From assembly GCF_001679785.1 (NCBI RefSeq), contig NZ_CP016286.1, forward strand, positions 2,914,001 to 2,978,000: a stretch of DNA of 64,000 nt. Reading direction: 5' to 3'. Below the pieces are notes generated by a model. That model was not told where the DNA came from and did not search any database. It saw nothing but the letters and a program-made list of their open reading frames with translations. The stretch comes from Rhizobium leguminosarum (lineage in GTDB: Bacteria > Pseudomonadota > Alphaproteobacteria > Rhizobiales > Rhizobiaceae). The position numbers were made by a program, and so were the translations under genes. Positions 19,156-27,177 of the stretch are shown here, piece by piece; position 1 is the stretch's first letter; each line of letters begins with the position of its first letter.

Positions 19156-19385
19156 CTCTCGGACTTCGTCCAGTTCTGAAAATCCGCTTCGCTTTTCCAG
19201 ACCGTGTGCGAGGAATAGAGCGTATAGCCCTCCTCCTCATTGACCTTGCCGCGCAGCAGGCGGAATTCGACGAAACCGGGCACCTCGGGCAGGCTGGAAT
19301 CGCGATTACGCCAGACCGTCTCGAAATCGCCTTCGCTCCCGGTTGCAACCTTGAAGCGGTTCATTGCAATATACATGGAATCTCC

Positions 19386-19658
19386 CTACGCTTTCCTCTT
19401 GCCCGCCCTTGCAGAAAGCAAGGGAAAGGCGAGAACATTATCGCCGTTTGCCGCCGCCGGGCCAAGCGGTCTTGTTGTCGCTTCCCCGGGCATGCGCGCT
19501 TCCCAGGTCGGAAACAGTGTCACATTCTGGTAGATCTGCTGGCGTTCGGCATGCTGCTGGAAAAGTTCGTAGAGCTCGGGCACGAGGCCCTCGCCTGTCT
19601 GCGCGGCGAGCTTATGCAGGCCGATCATGGTGAAGCCGTCGGGGCGCTGGTCGTTCAT
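19386..19658 (-). CDS. small conserved-type protein in the heme monooxygenase operon
   Basis: 90 residues (MNDQRPDGFTMIGLHKLAAQ...). No signal peptide, membrane helix or motif that I recognise. Its start overlaps the stop of the preceding DUF2325 gene and it ends 9 bp before the monooxygenase start, so the three genes are clearly one operon. It therefore may serve heme or iron handling. The proline/alanine-rich tail (RPLGPAAANGDN) looks flexible. Confidence 0.66.
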   Translation of the reverse strand: MNDQRPDGFTMIGLHKLAAQTGEGLVPELYELFQQHAERQQIYQNVTLFPTWEARMPGEATTRPLGPAAANGDNVLAFPLLSARAGKRKA

Positions 19659-20062
19659 CGGGAATTGTCTCGTTCGTTCATCGTCTGCAGCGCACGCTCC
19701 AGGCTGGACTTGCTGCCGTTGCGAAGCGGGATGAAGGTCTTGCTAAACTTCTTGCAGCCGGTCTTCACACGCAGGCAGGCATCGTGGCTGATACAGTCGA
19801 TCGGGCAGAAGACGCAGTCGACCGAGGGAAGCAGAGTATCGATGCGGGAAACCGCTTCGCGCAGACCGCCATCATGGTGGATGAGCTCGGCGCCGAAATT
19901 GCTGCAGATCTGGCGAAGATGCGCCACCTGGCAGTCACGGCCACCGACATAGAGGAAACTGCGGCCATCCAGTTTGGATCGCCCGGAGGATGCCTGACCG
20001 GCGTCCTCGCCCGCGCTATCGCGGACCTCCCGGTTCGAACCCTTCTTGCCCTTGCGAGCCAT
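19655..20062 (-). CDS. DUF2325 domain protein
   Basis: 135 residues from the ATG at 20062 (MARKGKKGSNREV); a TTG at 20110 with AAGG upstream is an alternative start. A charged N-terminal tail precedes a DUF2325 domain at about 35-130: FLYVGGRDCQVAHLRQIC, FGAELIHHDGG and the cysteine cluster CVFCPIDCISHDACLRVKTGC, which could bind a metal. It heads the operon whose last gene is the broken heme monooxygenase and lies behind a TGA-N9-TCA iron box. Biochemical role unknown. Confidence 0.76.
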   Translation of the reverse strand: MARKGKKGSNREVRDSAGEDAGQASSGRSKLDGRSFLYVGGRDCQVAHLRQICSNFGAELIHHDGGLREAVSRIDTLLPSVDCVFCPIDCISHDACLRVKTGCKKFSKTFIPLRNGSKSSLERALQTMNERDNSR

Positions 20063-20152
20063 ATACCACCCGTTCGCTCGTTGATCGTCACACGATTCCT
20101 GCGTGTGCAAGCGGACCTTATTAAACTTGATTTTTAGAGTAAAGTATAAAGT

Positions 20153-20167
20153 TGATTATTTTTATCA
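20153..20167 (-). promoter_or_regulatory. iron-responsive (IRO/RirA-type) box before the DUF2325-monooxygenase operon
   Basis: TGATTATTTTTATCA fits TGA-N9-TCA, the element bound by RirA in Rhizobium. It lies in the AT-rich 110-bp gap between tonB and the DUF2325 start, about 90 bp upstream of that start. Confidence 0.55.
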
Positions 20168-20171
20168 TATT

Positions 20172-21503
20172 TTATCGAGCCGTGACTTGGACAGGAAAAC
20201 TGTAGGAGCGCGAGGATCCGGCCCAGTCATCCGGCATAGCGGGAAGATTACAGGAAGCGATCCGGGACAAAACAGCGCCATCCACCTCGGCCAAACCGGA
20301 ACCTCGGACAAGACCCGACGCGGTAATGTCTCCGTTTCGGTTGATCGTGATGCGAACATTCAAGGATGCAGAATCGCGACGATATCGCGATTCAATCCGG
20401 TCAACGCAACGGAACAGTCGAGAGACGATCTTGCCCTTGTAATTGGCTTCGGATGCACCGCCCGAGCCACTCCTTCCGCCCGACGTGCGTGAAGTATTGT
20501 CGGAGTTGGCGTCTGCCTGCCCGTCCGCGGCGCCTCTGCGTGACTCCTGTTTGGCCTCTCCCTCTGAACCTTGTGCCTTCTTCGGGGGCTGCTTTCTTTC
20601 GATCGGCTTCTTTTCTACCGGCTTTTCCAACTTCGGTTTCGGCTGTGGCGTGACGATCTCTGTCGGCGGTTCCGGCTCGGGAGAAATCGCGGCCGTCTCG
20701 ACAGGCTTGATCTCTTCCGGTTCGGATTGCATCGCGGTTGCGATGGGTGGTTCGGTGGATGTTATCGGCATTTCCGGGGATTGCTCCGGCACCACTGTCG
20801 ACATTGGCTGCGCAACTGAAGTTTCCGCAGGAGTTTCCGATACGAGCACCTCTGGTTCCGCAGTCGTCACCGTCTCCGCTGACTGGCGCGTCACCTCCTG
20901 CGTGGGCTGGACGGCCTCGACCGGCTCTGCATCAGTAGGCTGGACAGTTTCCGGTTGGACGGTCTCCGGCTGCATTTCCGCTGTTTCTACTGGCTTGACC
21001 GTGTCGGGCTCGACAGCTTCCGGAACAATTTCTTGCTGGATGGTCACCTCGGTCTCGCCAGCGGCGCTCTGATCGGCGTCAGAACTGCCGAGCATAACGA
21101 CGCTGATCGCTTCGCCCGCCTCCATCAGCGTTTCTTCTGAAGGCTTAGGTATGACCAGGAGCAGCGTGACGGCTAGTGCAGTATGAAAAAAAAGAGACCC
21201 GACACAAGTCAGCGCCACCCGTCGCCGCACCGGTGCCTTCTCGTCTTCCTGCTTTTCCACCGCCGCATCCATCGGCGGCGCGGCGGCGACAACATCCGAC
21301 GCGGCTTCCGGATGATCGGGAAAGGAGGGTATCTGCGCGAAACGCGCATAGTGGACCACCGCCTCGCCGGCCGGCTGCCGCTGCACATTGCGCAGGTCGG
21401 AAAGCTCGTGGCCGGGATGCATGTTGTTGTCGTTCAGACCGCCGTCAGCGTCCGGCTCCCCGATGAGCACCTGTCTCGATCTGGTCTTCGCTGAAATTGC
21501 CAT
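20172..21503 (-). CDS. tonB: TonB energy-transducing protein
   Basis: 443 residues, long for TonB. A cytoplasmic N-terminus of about 90 residues precedes a single membrane helix (about 97-115, CVGSLFFHTALAVTLLLVI). Then comes a very long periplasmic spacer rich in Pro, Glu, Val and Thr (about 125-335, with repeated PETVQP units and KPKLEKPVEKKPIERK), and the C-terminal TonB domain (about 350-443, NYKGKIVSRLFRCVDRIESRYRR). It couples the proton-motive force to outer-membrane heme and siderophore receptors; none is encoded in this window. The position beside hmuPSTUV, divergently oriented, matches R. leguminosarum. Confidence 0.9.
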   Translation of the reverse strand: MAISAKTRSRQVLIGEPDADGGLNDNNMHPGHELSDLRNVQRQPAGEAVVHYARFAQIPSFPDHPEAASDVVAAAPPMDAAVEKQEDEKAPVRRRVALTCVGSLFFHTALAVTLLLVIPKPSEETLMEAGEAISVVMLGSSDADQSAAGETEVTIQQEIVPEAVEPDTVKPVETAEMQPETVQPETVQPTDAEPVEAVQPTQEVTRQSAETVTTAEPEVLVSETPAETSVAQPMSTVVPEQSPEMPITSTEPPIATAMQSEPEEIKPVETAAISPEPEPPTEIVTPQPKPKLEKPVEKKPIERKQPPKKAQGSEGEAKQESRRGAADGQADANSDNTSRTSGGRSGSGGASEANYKGKIVSRLFRCVDRIESRYRRDSASLNVRITINRNGDITASGLVRGSGLAEVDGAVLSRIASCNLPAMPDDWAGSSRSYSFPVQVTAR

Positions 21504-21557
21504 CTTATGCCTCGGACAGTCTGGACATGCCCGCCGGGATTCATTCCCGGCGTATTC

Positions 21558-21980
21558 TTAGCCCTCGAAGGGAACCGAAATCTGCGAGCAGGTGACGAGA
21601 CCCTTCATGCATTCGCCCGCCGCCGGACCGTCGCAGACCGGCGTGTCGTTGATGATGATGCGGGTGACCGTCTCGCACTTCACATTCGGCATATCGAACT
21701 GGCGCACGCGCTTCTTGCCCTGCGGCAGATCGCGGAAGTCGAGCACGGTGATGCGGTCGACCGCATTCTTGTCGTTGAAAAAGGCGAGCTCGAAGGAAAT
21801 CTTGTTGATTGGGGTCTGAAGATTGTTCTCGGCGACGAAAGTCATCATGCAGCCCTTTTGCGATGGCGCCAGAGCGTTGAGTTCGACATCCAGCTTGACG
21901 GTTGCCGCGTCCTGCGCCTGGCATATGCTTGAAACCGCCATCACCATGCCAGCTGCAACAGCCGCAAACCTAACCGTCAT
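21558..21980 (-). CDS. small secreted protein upstream of tonB
   Basis: About 140 residues. The start is chosen at 21980, where GGAG stands six bases upstream; ATGs at 21983 and 21995 are alternatives. A signal peptide (FAAVAAGMVMAVSSICQAQ) is followed by a beta-rich mature part with four to five cysteines (GCMMTF, VKCETV, VCDG, CMKG, TCSQI) suggesting disulfides. Located 54 bp upstream of tonB on the same strand and divergent from hmuP, it is likely iron-regulated together with tonB. I do not know its function. Confidence 0.74.
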   Translation of the reverse strand: MTVRFAAVAAGMVMAVSSICQAQDAATVKLDVELNALAPSQKGCMMTFVAENNLQTPINKISFELAFFNDKNAVDRITVLDFRDLPQGKKRVRQFDMPNVKCETVTRIIINDTPVCDGPAAGECMKGLVTCSQISVPFEG

Positions 21981-22048
21981 CATCTTCTCCGCCATTGTCG
22001 CGAACCGCCGCCAGGCGGCCTCATATCAGCAATCTCAAAAACTTGACT

Positions 22049-22066
22049 GCAATAGTCTTCTATTGC
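22049..22066. promoter_or_regulatory. inverted repeat in the tonB-hmu divergent promoter
   Basis: GCAATAG - TCTT - CTATTGC, a perfect 7-bp inverted repeat 16 bp from the iron box and directly after TTGACT. Its spacing and symmetry suggest a second regulator site, for instance for HmuP, but this is inference. Confidence 0.42.
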
Positions 22067-22081
22067 GTCTTTAAAAAACTA

Positions 22082-22096
22082 TGAGTATGAAAGTCA
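22082..22096. promoter_or_regulatory. iron-responsive (IRO/RirA-type) box of hmuPSTUV and the tonB unit
   Basis: TGAGTATGAAAGTCA fits TGA-N9-TCA. It lies 44 bp upstream of hmuP and 100 bp from the divergent unit, the place where RirA represses heme uptake genes in R. leguminosarum. Confidence 0.75.
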
Positions 22097-22139
22097 AGAT
22101 AATTGTCATCACAACCGGGGACCCCTGATCACCGGCCTC

Positions 22140-22340
22140 ATGGAATTGCCAACCGAAATGATGGTTGAAAAGCCAGATAACTTTAAGCACGTGTCGCTGC
22201 AGAGCGAGCCTGCGGCGCAGCACCGGATCGTCGAAAGCGCGGATCTTTTCCGCGGCACGAACGAGATCATGATAAGACATGACGGCTTGGTCTATCGCCT
22301 GAAGATCACCCGTCAGGGCAAGCTCATTCTCAATAAGTAG
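22140..22340 (+). CDS. hmuP: hemin uptake protein HemP/HmuP
   Basis: 66 residues. The C-terminal half carries the HemP signature: SADLFRGTNEIMIRHDGLVYRLKITRQGKLILNK. HmuP acts in rhizobia as a co-activator for heme uptake genes, together with iron regulators. First gene of the hmuPSTUV operon, 8 bp before hmuS. ATGs at 22158 and 22161 are alternative starts; the ribosome site is weak at all three. Confidence 0.88.
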   Translation: MELPTEMMVEKPDNFKHVSLQSEPAAQHRIVESADLFRGTNEIMIRHDGLVYRLKITRQGKLILNK

Positions 22341-22348
22341 GGTAGGAC

Positions 22349-23398
22349 ATGACCGAACAGACAAGACCGGCGCCAGCCGAAATCCGTGCGTTTCGCGCCG
22401 AGAATCCGAAGATGCGCGAGCGTGATATCGCCGCCCAGCTGAAGATTTCCGAGGCAGCCCTCGTCGCCGCCGAAACCGGCATCAGCGTGACCCGAATCGA
22501 TGGCAGTGCGCTGAAGCTTCTCGAGCACGTGGCCGGCCTCGGCGAAGTAATGGCGCTGTCGCGCAACGAAAGTGCCGTTCACGAGAAGATCGGCGTCTTC
22601 GAAAGCATCAAGAGCGGCGCGCAGGCCGCGATCGTTCTCGGCGAGAATATCGATCTGCGCATCTTCCCGAGCCGCTGGGAGCATGGTTTCGCCGTATCCA
22701 AGAAGGATGGTGACCAGGAGCGTCTCAGCCTGCAATATTTCGACAAGGCGGGCAACGCGGTGCACAAGGTGCACCTGCGCCCGAGCTCGAATGTCGAGGC
22801 TTATCACGCGATCGTCGCCGAGTTGAAGCTGGAAGACCAGTCGCAGGAATTTATCGAGGCTGAGACCCTAAATGCCGTCGATGAGACCGCCGACGTCAAC
22901 CGCGACGAACTGCGCGACAACTGGAGCAAGCTCACCGATACGCATGAGTTCTTCGGCATGCTGAAGCGCCTGAAGATCGGCCGCCAGGCGGCCGTGCGCA
23001 CCGTCGGCGACGACTATGCCTGGAAGCTCGACAACAGCGCGACGGCAGACATGATGCATGCCTCGGTGAAATCCGGCCTGCCGATCATGTGCTTCGTCGC
23101 CAATAACGGCATCGTCCAGATCCATTCCGGCCCGATCTTCAACGTGCAGCCGATGGGTCCGTGGATCAATATCATGGACCCGACCTTTCACCTGCATCTG
23201 CGCCAGGATCACATCACTGAGACCTGGGCCGTACGCAAGCCGACCACGGACGGCCACGTCACCTCGCTCGAGGCTTACAATGCCGAAGGCGAGATGATCA
23301 TCCAGTTCTTCGGCAAGCGGAAGGAAGGTTCCGACGAACGCGCCGAGTGGCGCGAGATCATGGAAAACCTGCCGCGGGCAGCAAGCGTGGCCGCATAA
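22349..23398 (+). CDS. hmuS: heme-binding/degrading protein HmuS
   Basis: 349 residues built from two similar halves (about 20-175 and 190-345), as in the HemS/ChuX family. The start at 22349 has GGGTAGG upstream. It receives heme in the cytoplasm from the HmuTUV transporter and either traffics or breaks it. Typical segments are FPSRWEHGFAVSKK, GNAVHKVHLRPSS and, in the second half, GPIFNVQPMGPWINIMDPTFHLHLRQDHI. With the IsdG-like monooxygenase gene disrupted to the left, HmuS may be the remaining heme-processing route in this strain. Confidence 0.93.
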   Translation: MTEQTRPAPAEIRAFRAENPKMRERDIAAQLKISEAALVAAETGISVTRIDGSALKLLEHVAGLGEVMALSRNESAVHEKIGVFESIKSGAQAAIVLGENIDLRIFPSRWEHGFAVSKKDGDQERLSLQYFDKAGNAVHKVHLRPSSNVEAYHAIVAELKLEDQSQEFIEAETLNAVDETADVNRDELRDNWSKLTDTHEFFGMLKRLKIGRQAAVRTVGDDYAWKLDNSATADMMHASVKSGLPIMCFVANNGIVQIHSGPIFNVQPMGPWINIMDPTFHLHLRQDHITETWAVRKPTTDGHVTSLEAYNAEGEMIIQFFGKRKEGSDERAEWREIMENLPRAASVAA

Positions 23399-23409
23399 GG
23401 ATCGCAACA

Positions 23410-24339
23410 ATGACGATGCGTAACAATCTGCGCCGGATCCGCCCTTGGGAACTGGCCCTGACGGCGGCCATCATGGCGCTACCGCTGATCCCCACGGCGC
23501 CGACGGTCGAAGGCTTCGCCTTCATCCGCGCCGCCCACGCCGAGGAAAAGAAGCTCGACACGTCGCGCCTGGTTTCGGTCGGCGGCGACATCACCGAGAT
23601 CGTCTATGCGCTCGGCGAGGAAAGCCGGCTGATCGCCCGGGACACGACGAGCATGTATCCGGAGGCGGCGCTGAAGCTGCCGAACGTCGGTTACATGCGC
23701 GCGCTCTCGCCGGAAGGCATCCTCGCCATGAACCCGACGGCGATCATCGCCGTCGAGGGTTCGGGCCCGCAGGAAGCGCTGGCTGTGCTGAAGAATGCCA
23801 GCGTACCCTTCGAGACCGTGCCGAGCGCCTTTACCCGCGACGGCATCATCGCCAAGATCGACCGTGTCGGCACGCTGCTGGGCGTGCCCGACAAGGCGAA
23901 GGCGCTTGAAGAAAAGGTCGCGGCCGACCTCGACGCGGCGATCGCCGATGCCGAAAAGCGCCCGGAGGTCGAGCGCAAGCGCGTTCTCTTCATCCTCAGC
24001 GCCCAGAACGGCCGGATCATGGCATCGGGCACCGGCACGGCCGCCGATGGCATCGTCAAGCTCGCCGGCGCCATCAACGCCGTCGGCGCATTCCCGGGCT
24101 ATAAGCCGTTGACGGACGAGGCGATCATCGAAGCCAAGCCCGACATCATCTTGATGATGAATCGCGGCGACGGCGCCGGTACCAAGAACGAGGACCTGCT
24201 GGCTCAGCCGGCGATCGCGCTGACGCCGGCAGGCGAGAAAAAAGCGATCATCCGAATGGATGGCGTCTACCTGCTCGGCTTCGGACCGCGCACCGCAGCC
24301 GCCGCGCGTGAGCTCAACACGGCGATCTACGGGGGCTGA
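23410..24339 (+). CDS. hmuT: periplasmic heme-binding protein of ABC transporter
   Basis: 309 residues from the ATG at 23410, with AAGGA ten bases upstream; the frame also extends upstream into hmuS but without support. A long signal peptide (to about residue 45, ending AAHAEE) precedes a type III substrate-binding fold: LVSVGGDITEIVYALGEESRLIARDTTSMYPEAA, VGYMRALSPEGILAMNPTAIIA, and a long linker helix. It shuttles heme from the TonB-dependent receptor to HmuU. The genes hmuS to hmuV are tightly packed. Confidence 0.92.
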   Translation: MTMRNNLRRIRPWELALTAAIMALPLIPTAPTVEGFAFIRAAHAEEKKLDTSRLVSVGGDITEIVYALGEESRLIARDTTSMYPEAALKLPNVGYMRALSPEGILAMNPTAIIAVEGSGPQEALAVLKNASVPFETVPSAFTRDGIIAKIDRVGTLLGVPDKAKALEEKVAADLDAAIADAEKRPEVERKRVLFILSAQNGRIMASGTGTAADGIVKLAGAINAVGAFPGYKPLTDEAIIEAKPDIILMMNRGDGAGTKNEDLLAQPAIALTPAGEKKAIIRMDGVYLLGFGPRTAAAARELNTAIYGG

Positions 24340-24341
24340 TC

Positions 24342-25454
24342 ATGGCCCTGCCGCAAGCCATGATGGAACGAAGGCGACGATTCCCGATGGCCGACATCCG
24401 CGAAATCAGGCAGGCGGGTGACAGGACGCGGCTCGCCTTGCTGGCGATCGCGCTGCTCGTCGTCGGCTCGGTCTTTTCGATGCTGTTTTCGGCAACGACC
24501 GGCGCCTCGGATGCCTCGATCCTCGACGTCATCAGCAACATGGCCGGCTCCGAGACGGCGCTCAGCACGCGTAACCGGATCATCATCTTCGATATCCGCC
24601 TGCCCAGGGCGATCCTCGGTTTCCTGATCGGCGCCTCGCTGGCCGTCTCCGGCACGGTGATGCAGGGCCTGTTCCGCAATCCGCTGGCCGATCCCGGCCT
24701 CGTCGGCGTCTCCTCCGGCGCAAGCCTCGGTGCGGTCGCGATGATCGTGCTCGGTGGCGGCCTCGCAGCTCCGCTCGAGGCGCTTCTCGGTATCTACGCT
24801 CTGCCGACGGCGGCCTTCGGCGGCGGCCTCGTCACGACGCTGCTGCTCTACAGGATCGCCACCCGTCACGGACAGACCTCGGTGGCGACGATGCTGCTTG
24901 CCGGCATCGCGCTTGGCGCACTCGCCCTCGCCATCACGGGACTGCTGATCTACATGGCCAACGACCAGCAGTTGCGCGACCTGACCTTCTGGAGCATGGG
25001 CTCGCTTGCCGGCGCCACATGGACGAAGATCGCCGGCGCCAGCCCGATCATCCTGTTGTCCTTCACCGCTCTGCCATTCATTGCGCGCGGCCTCAATGCC
25101 ATCACGCTCGGGGAGGCGGCCGCCTTTCATATGGGCGTACCGGTGCAGCGGCTGAAGAATGTCGCGATCGTCGGTGTCGCTGCGGCGACCGGCGCGTCCG
25201 TCGCCGTCAGCGGCGGCATCGGTTTCGTCGGGATCGTCGTGCCGCATATCCTGCGCATGGCGATCGGCCCCGACCATCGTTTCCTGCTGCCGGCCGCAGC
25301 TCTTCTCGGCGGCTCTCTGCTGATCTTTGCGGATGTCCTGGCCCGCACCCTGGTGGCCCCGGCCGAGCTGCCGATCGGCATCATCACCGCGGCGGTCGGC
25401 GGACCGTTCTTCCTGTGGATCCTGCTGAGACAGCGTTCGCGCCTTGCCCTGTGA
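24342..25454 (+). CDS. hmuU: heme ABC transporter permease
   Basis: 370 residues of the FecCD/BtuC type with about nine to ten membrane helices. Signature segments are DIRLPRAILGFLIGASLAVSG, NPLADPGLVGVSSGASLGA, LAGIALGALALAITG and GGIGFVGIVVPHILRMAIGPDHR. It starts 2 bp after the hmuT stop with GGGGG upstream. A second ATG 15 codons in (MADIREIRQ) is a possible alternative start. Confidence 0.92.
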   Translation: MALPQAMMERRRRFPMADIREIRQAGDRTRLALLAIALLVVGSVFSMLFSATTGASDASILDVISNMAGSETALSTRNRIIIFDIRLPRAILGFLIGASLAVSGTVMQGLFRNPLADPGLVGVSSGASLGAVAMIVLGGGLAAPLEALLGIYALPTAAFGGGLVTTLLLYRIATRHGQTSVATMLLAGIALGALALAITGLLIYMANDQQLRDLTFWSMGSLAGATWTKIAGASPIILLSFTALPFIARGLNAITLGEAAAFHMGVPVQRLKNVAIVGVAAATGASVAVSGGIGFVGIVVPHILRMAIGPDHRFLLPAAALLGGSLLIFADVLARTLVAPAELPIGIITAAVGGPFFLWILLRQRSRLAL

Positions 25455-25478
25455 GTGACCCCTGTGAGCGACATTGAG

Positions 25479-26273
25479 ATGATCGAAGTTTCCGGCGTCT
25501 CCGTGCGCCTTTCCGGCAAAACCATCATCAGCGACGTCACTTTTACGGCAAGAGCCGGCGAACTGACGGCGATTGCCGGGCCGAACGGCTCCGGCAAGAC
25601 GACGACGATGAAAGCCATCTCCGGCGAACTTGCCTATGGCGGCTCGGTGCGCATCGGCGGCGGCGAGGTGAAGGGGCTGAAACCCTGGCAGCTTGCCGCC
25701 ATTCGTGGCGTGCTGCCGCAGGCAAGCACCATCTCCTTTCCCTTTACCGTGCGCGAGATCGTCCGCATGGGTCTGACATCAGGTCTCAACCTGCATCCCG
25801 ACAAGGCAGAGCAGACGGCGGCGGCAGCGCTTGCCTCCGTCGACTTGACCGGCTTCGAAGGCCGTTTCTATCAGGAACTCTCCGGAGGCGAGCAGCAGCG
25901 TGTGCAGCTTGCCCGAGTGCTCTGCCAGATCGCCGAGCCTGTCGTTGACGGCAAGCCCTGCTGGCTGCTGCTCGACGAGCCGGTCTCGAGCCTCGACATC
26001 AGCCACCAGCTGACCATCATGACGCTCGCGCGCAATTTCTGCGAACGCGGCGGCGGTGTCATCGCCGTCATGCACGATCTCAACCTGACGGCGCTCTTTG
26101 CCGACCGCATCGTGCTGATGAAATCCGGCCACCTCGCCGCCGCCGGCAGCATCGGCGAAGTGCTGACGAACGAAACGATGCTCTCGGTGTTCGGCTGCGC
26201 GCTGCGCATCAACCAGGTACCATCAGACGGCACGCCCTTTGTGCTCGCCCACAGCGCCATTTCCCGCCGCTGA
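25479..26273 (+). CDS. hmuV: heme ABC transporter ATPase
   Basis: 264 residues from the ATG at 25479 (MIEVSGVSVRLSGK); GTG codons at 25455 and 25464 are alternatives. Walker A GPNGSGKTT, signature LSGGEQQRVQLARVL, Walker B LLLDEPVSSLD and switch histidine (AVMHDLNLT) are complete. The HmuV-type insertion CQIAEPVVDGKPCWLL between signature and Walker B is present. Last gene of hmuPSTUV. Confidence 0.92.
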   Translation: MIEVSGVSVRLSGKTIISDVTFTARAGELTAIAGPNGSGKTTTMKAISGELAYGGSVRIGGGEVKGLKPWQLAAIRGVLPQASTISFPFTVREIVRMGLTSGLNLHPDKAEQTAAAALASVDLTGFEGRFYQELSGGEQQRVQLARVLCQIAEPVVDGKPCWLLLDEPVSSLDISHQLTIMTLARNFCERGGGVIAVMHDLNLTALFADRIVLMKSGHLAAAGSIGEVLTNETMLSVFGCALRINQVPSDGTPFVLAHSAISRR

Positions 26274-26286
26274 GCACAGTGCCAAC

Positions 26287-26311
26287 GGAACTTTTGATCG
26301 CCCGGCACGTT
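26287..26311 (+). promoter_or_regulatory. EcfG-type general stress promoter
   Basis: GGAAC (26287-26291), exactly 16 bp, CGTT (26308-26311), 110 bp upstream of the DUF883 gene. It begins 13 bp after the hmuV stop and separates the iron region from the stress region. Confidence 0.75.
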
Positions 26312-26421
26312 GTCGGCAGTGATCTGGGTCAATGCCGGGCGATATCATTCATGCGACGGACGGTGGTGACCCTCGTGCGAATTAGGCGGGCTTGCGCGCG
26401 CCCCAGCCAATGGAGACAGCC

Positions 26422-26766
26422 ATGAGCTATTCTATCTTCCAGTCCGGCCGCAGTCGCCGCAACGGCACCTTCCACAACTTGGAATCCGGCATCGAGGAGC
26501 AGATCGTAGCGTTGCGCGACGAGCTCGGGGAACTGACGCGCCTCGTCGGCAAGAGCTCACGCCATCAGGGCGAAAAAATCCGCAGCCAGGCCGGTGCCGG
26601 CTATGAGGAGCTGCTTGGCCGCAGCGAGGATCTGCTGCGCGAATTGCAGCACGGCTACGAGCGTGGAGCGACGGAGATGCGCGAGACCGTGCGCAAGCAT
26701 CCCTTAGCGACCATCGGCGCCGCGGCCGCTTTCGGCCTTGCCATCGCCTTCCTCGCCCGGCGCTGA
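26422..26766 (+). CDS. DUF883 / ElaB-YqjD-like membrane-anchored protein
   Basis: 114 residues from the ATG at 26422 (MSYSIFQSGRSRR), with GGAG upstream. Mostly amphipathic alpha helix (about 20-90, likely coiled coil) and a C-terminal glycine/alanine-rich helix (RKHPLATIGAAAAFGLAIAFLARR), the pattern of ElaB/YqjD proteins, which in E. coli anchor ribosomes or modulate the membrane in stationary phase. It is followed after 9 bp by a holin-like membrane gene and preceded by an EcfG-type promoter, so stress induction is likely. Confidence 0.82.
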   Translation: MSYSIFQSGRSRRNGTFHNLESGIEEQIVALRDELGELTRLVGKSSRHQGEKIRSQAGAGYEELLGRSEDLLRELQHGYERGATEMRETVRKHPLATIGAAAAFGLAIAFLARR

Positions 26767-26775
26767 GGAAGCGCG

Positions 26776-27177
26776 ATGCTCTTACCGATCCTCAGCCTGC
26801 TGACGGGCGCAAGCGTGCACCGGACCGTTGCGCGCGCCAAGCGCAACGGCATCTTCATTGCGCTTGCCGTGCTCTTCCTTCTCACCGCCTACGCGCTGGC
26901 TGTCACCGCCGGCGCCATCTGGCTCGCCGGCATCTACGGCCCGGTCGGCGCTGCCCTCTTCCTGGCCGCCTGCGCGCTGCTAATCGCCATCATCGCCCTG
27001 GTGGCGATGTCGATCATCAACGCCCGGGAAGCACGCCGCACCCGCGAACGCCGTGCGGCGCTCGAATCGCTGGCAACGGTCGGGCTCGGTCTTATCCGCG
27101 CCCAGCCGCTCCTGACCGCCGGCGTTCTGGCAGCAATCGTCGCGGCCAATCTGGTGGGCTCGAAGCGCGAGGATTGA
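26776..27177 (+). CDS. holin-superfamily / YqjE-like membrane protein
   Basis: 133 residues with two central membrane helices (about 26-50 and 55-80, IFIALAVLFLLTAYALAV and GAALFLAACALLIAIIALVAM), a basic loop (REARRTRERR) and a third hydrophobic stretch near the C-terminus. Such proteins accompany DUF883 genes in many proteobacteria, as yqjD-yqjE do in E. coli. Co-transcribed with the preceding gene. Despite the family name there is no reason to expect lysis activity. Confidence 0.75.
   Translation: MLLPILSLLTGASVHRTVARAKRNGIFIALAVLFLLTAYALAVTAGAIWLAGIYGPVGAALFLAACALLIAIIALVAMSIINAREARRTRERRAALESLATVGLGLIRAQPLLTAGVLAAIVAANLVGSKRED

Larger units (their letters stand above)
18127..19376 (-). 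pseudogene. heme-degrading monooxygenase (IsdG/HmoB-like), split by an IS element
   Basis: The minus-strand gene starts at 19376 (MYIAMNRFKV, GGGAG ribosome site) and reads normally to residue 74 (DFQNWTKSES), where the IS begins. It resumes on the other side of the IS at 18228 with FRAAHRNAGDHKAIYKG and ends at TGA 18127. Joined, it is about 104 residues of the antibiotic biosynthesis monooxygenase fold with the IsdG-type triad N6, W69, H79; W and H now lie on opposite sides of the insertion. The IS-proximal frame adds about 20 foreign residues and lacks the histidine. An iron-box-preceded operon places it with heme metabolism, in the role of HmuQ-like oxygenases of Bradyrhizobium. Confidence 0.85.

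Noticed and set aside
26776-27177. Prophage holin / lysis cassette
   Set aside because: Only the membrane topology resembles holins; the neighbour is DUF883 and there is no phage gene nearby.
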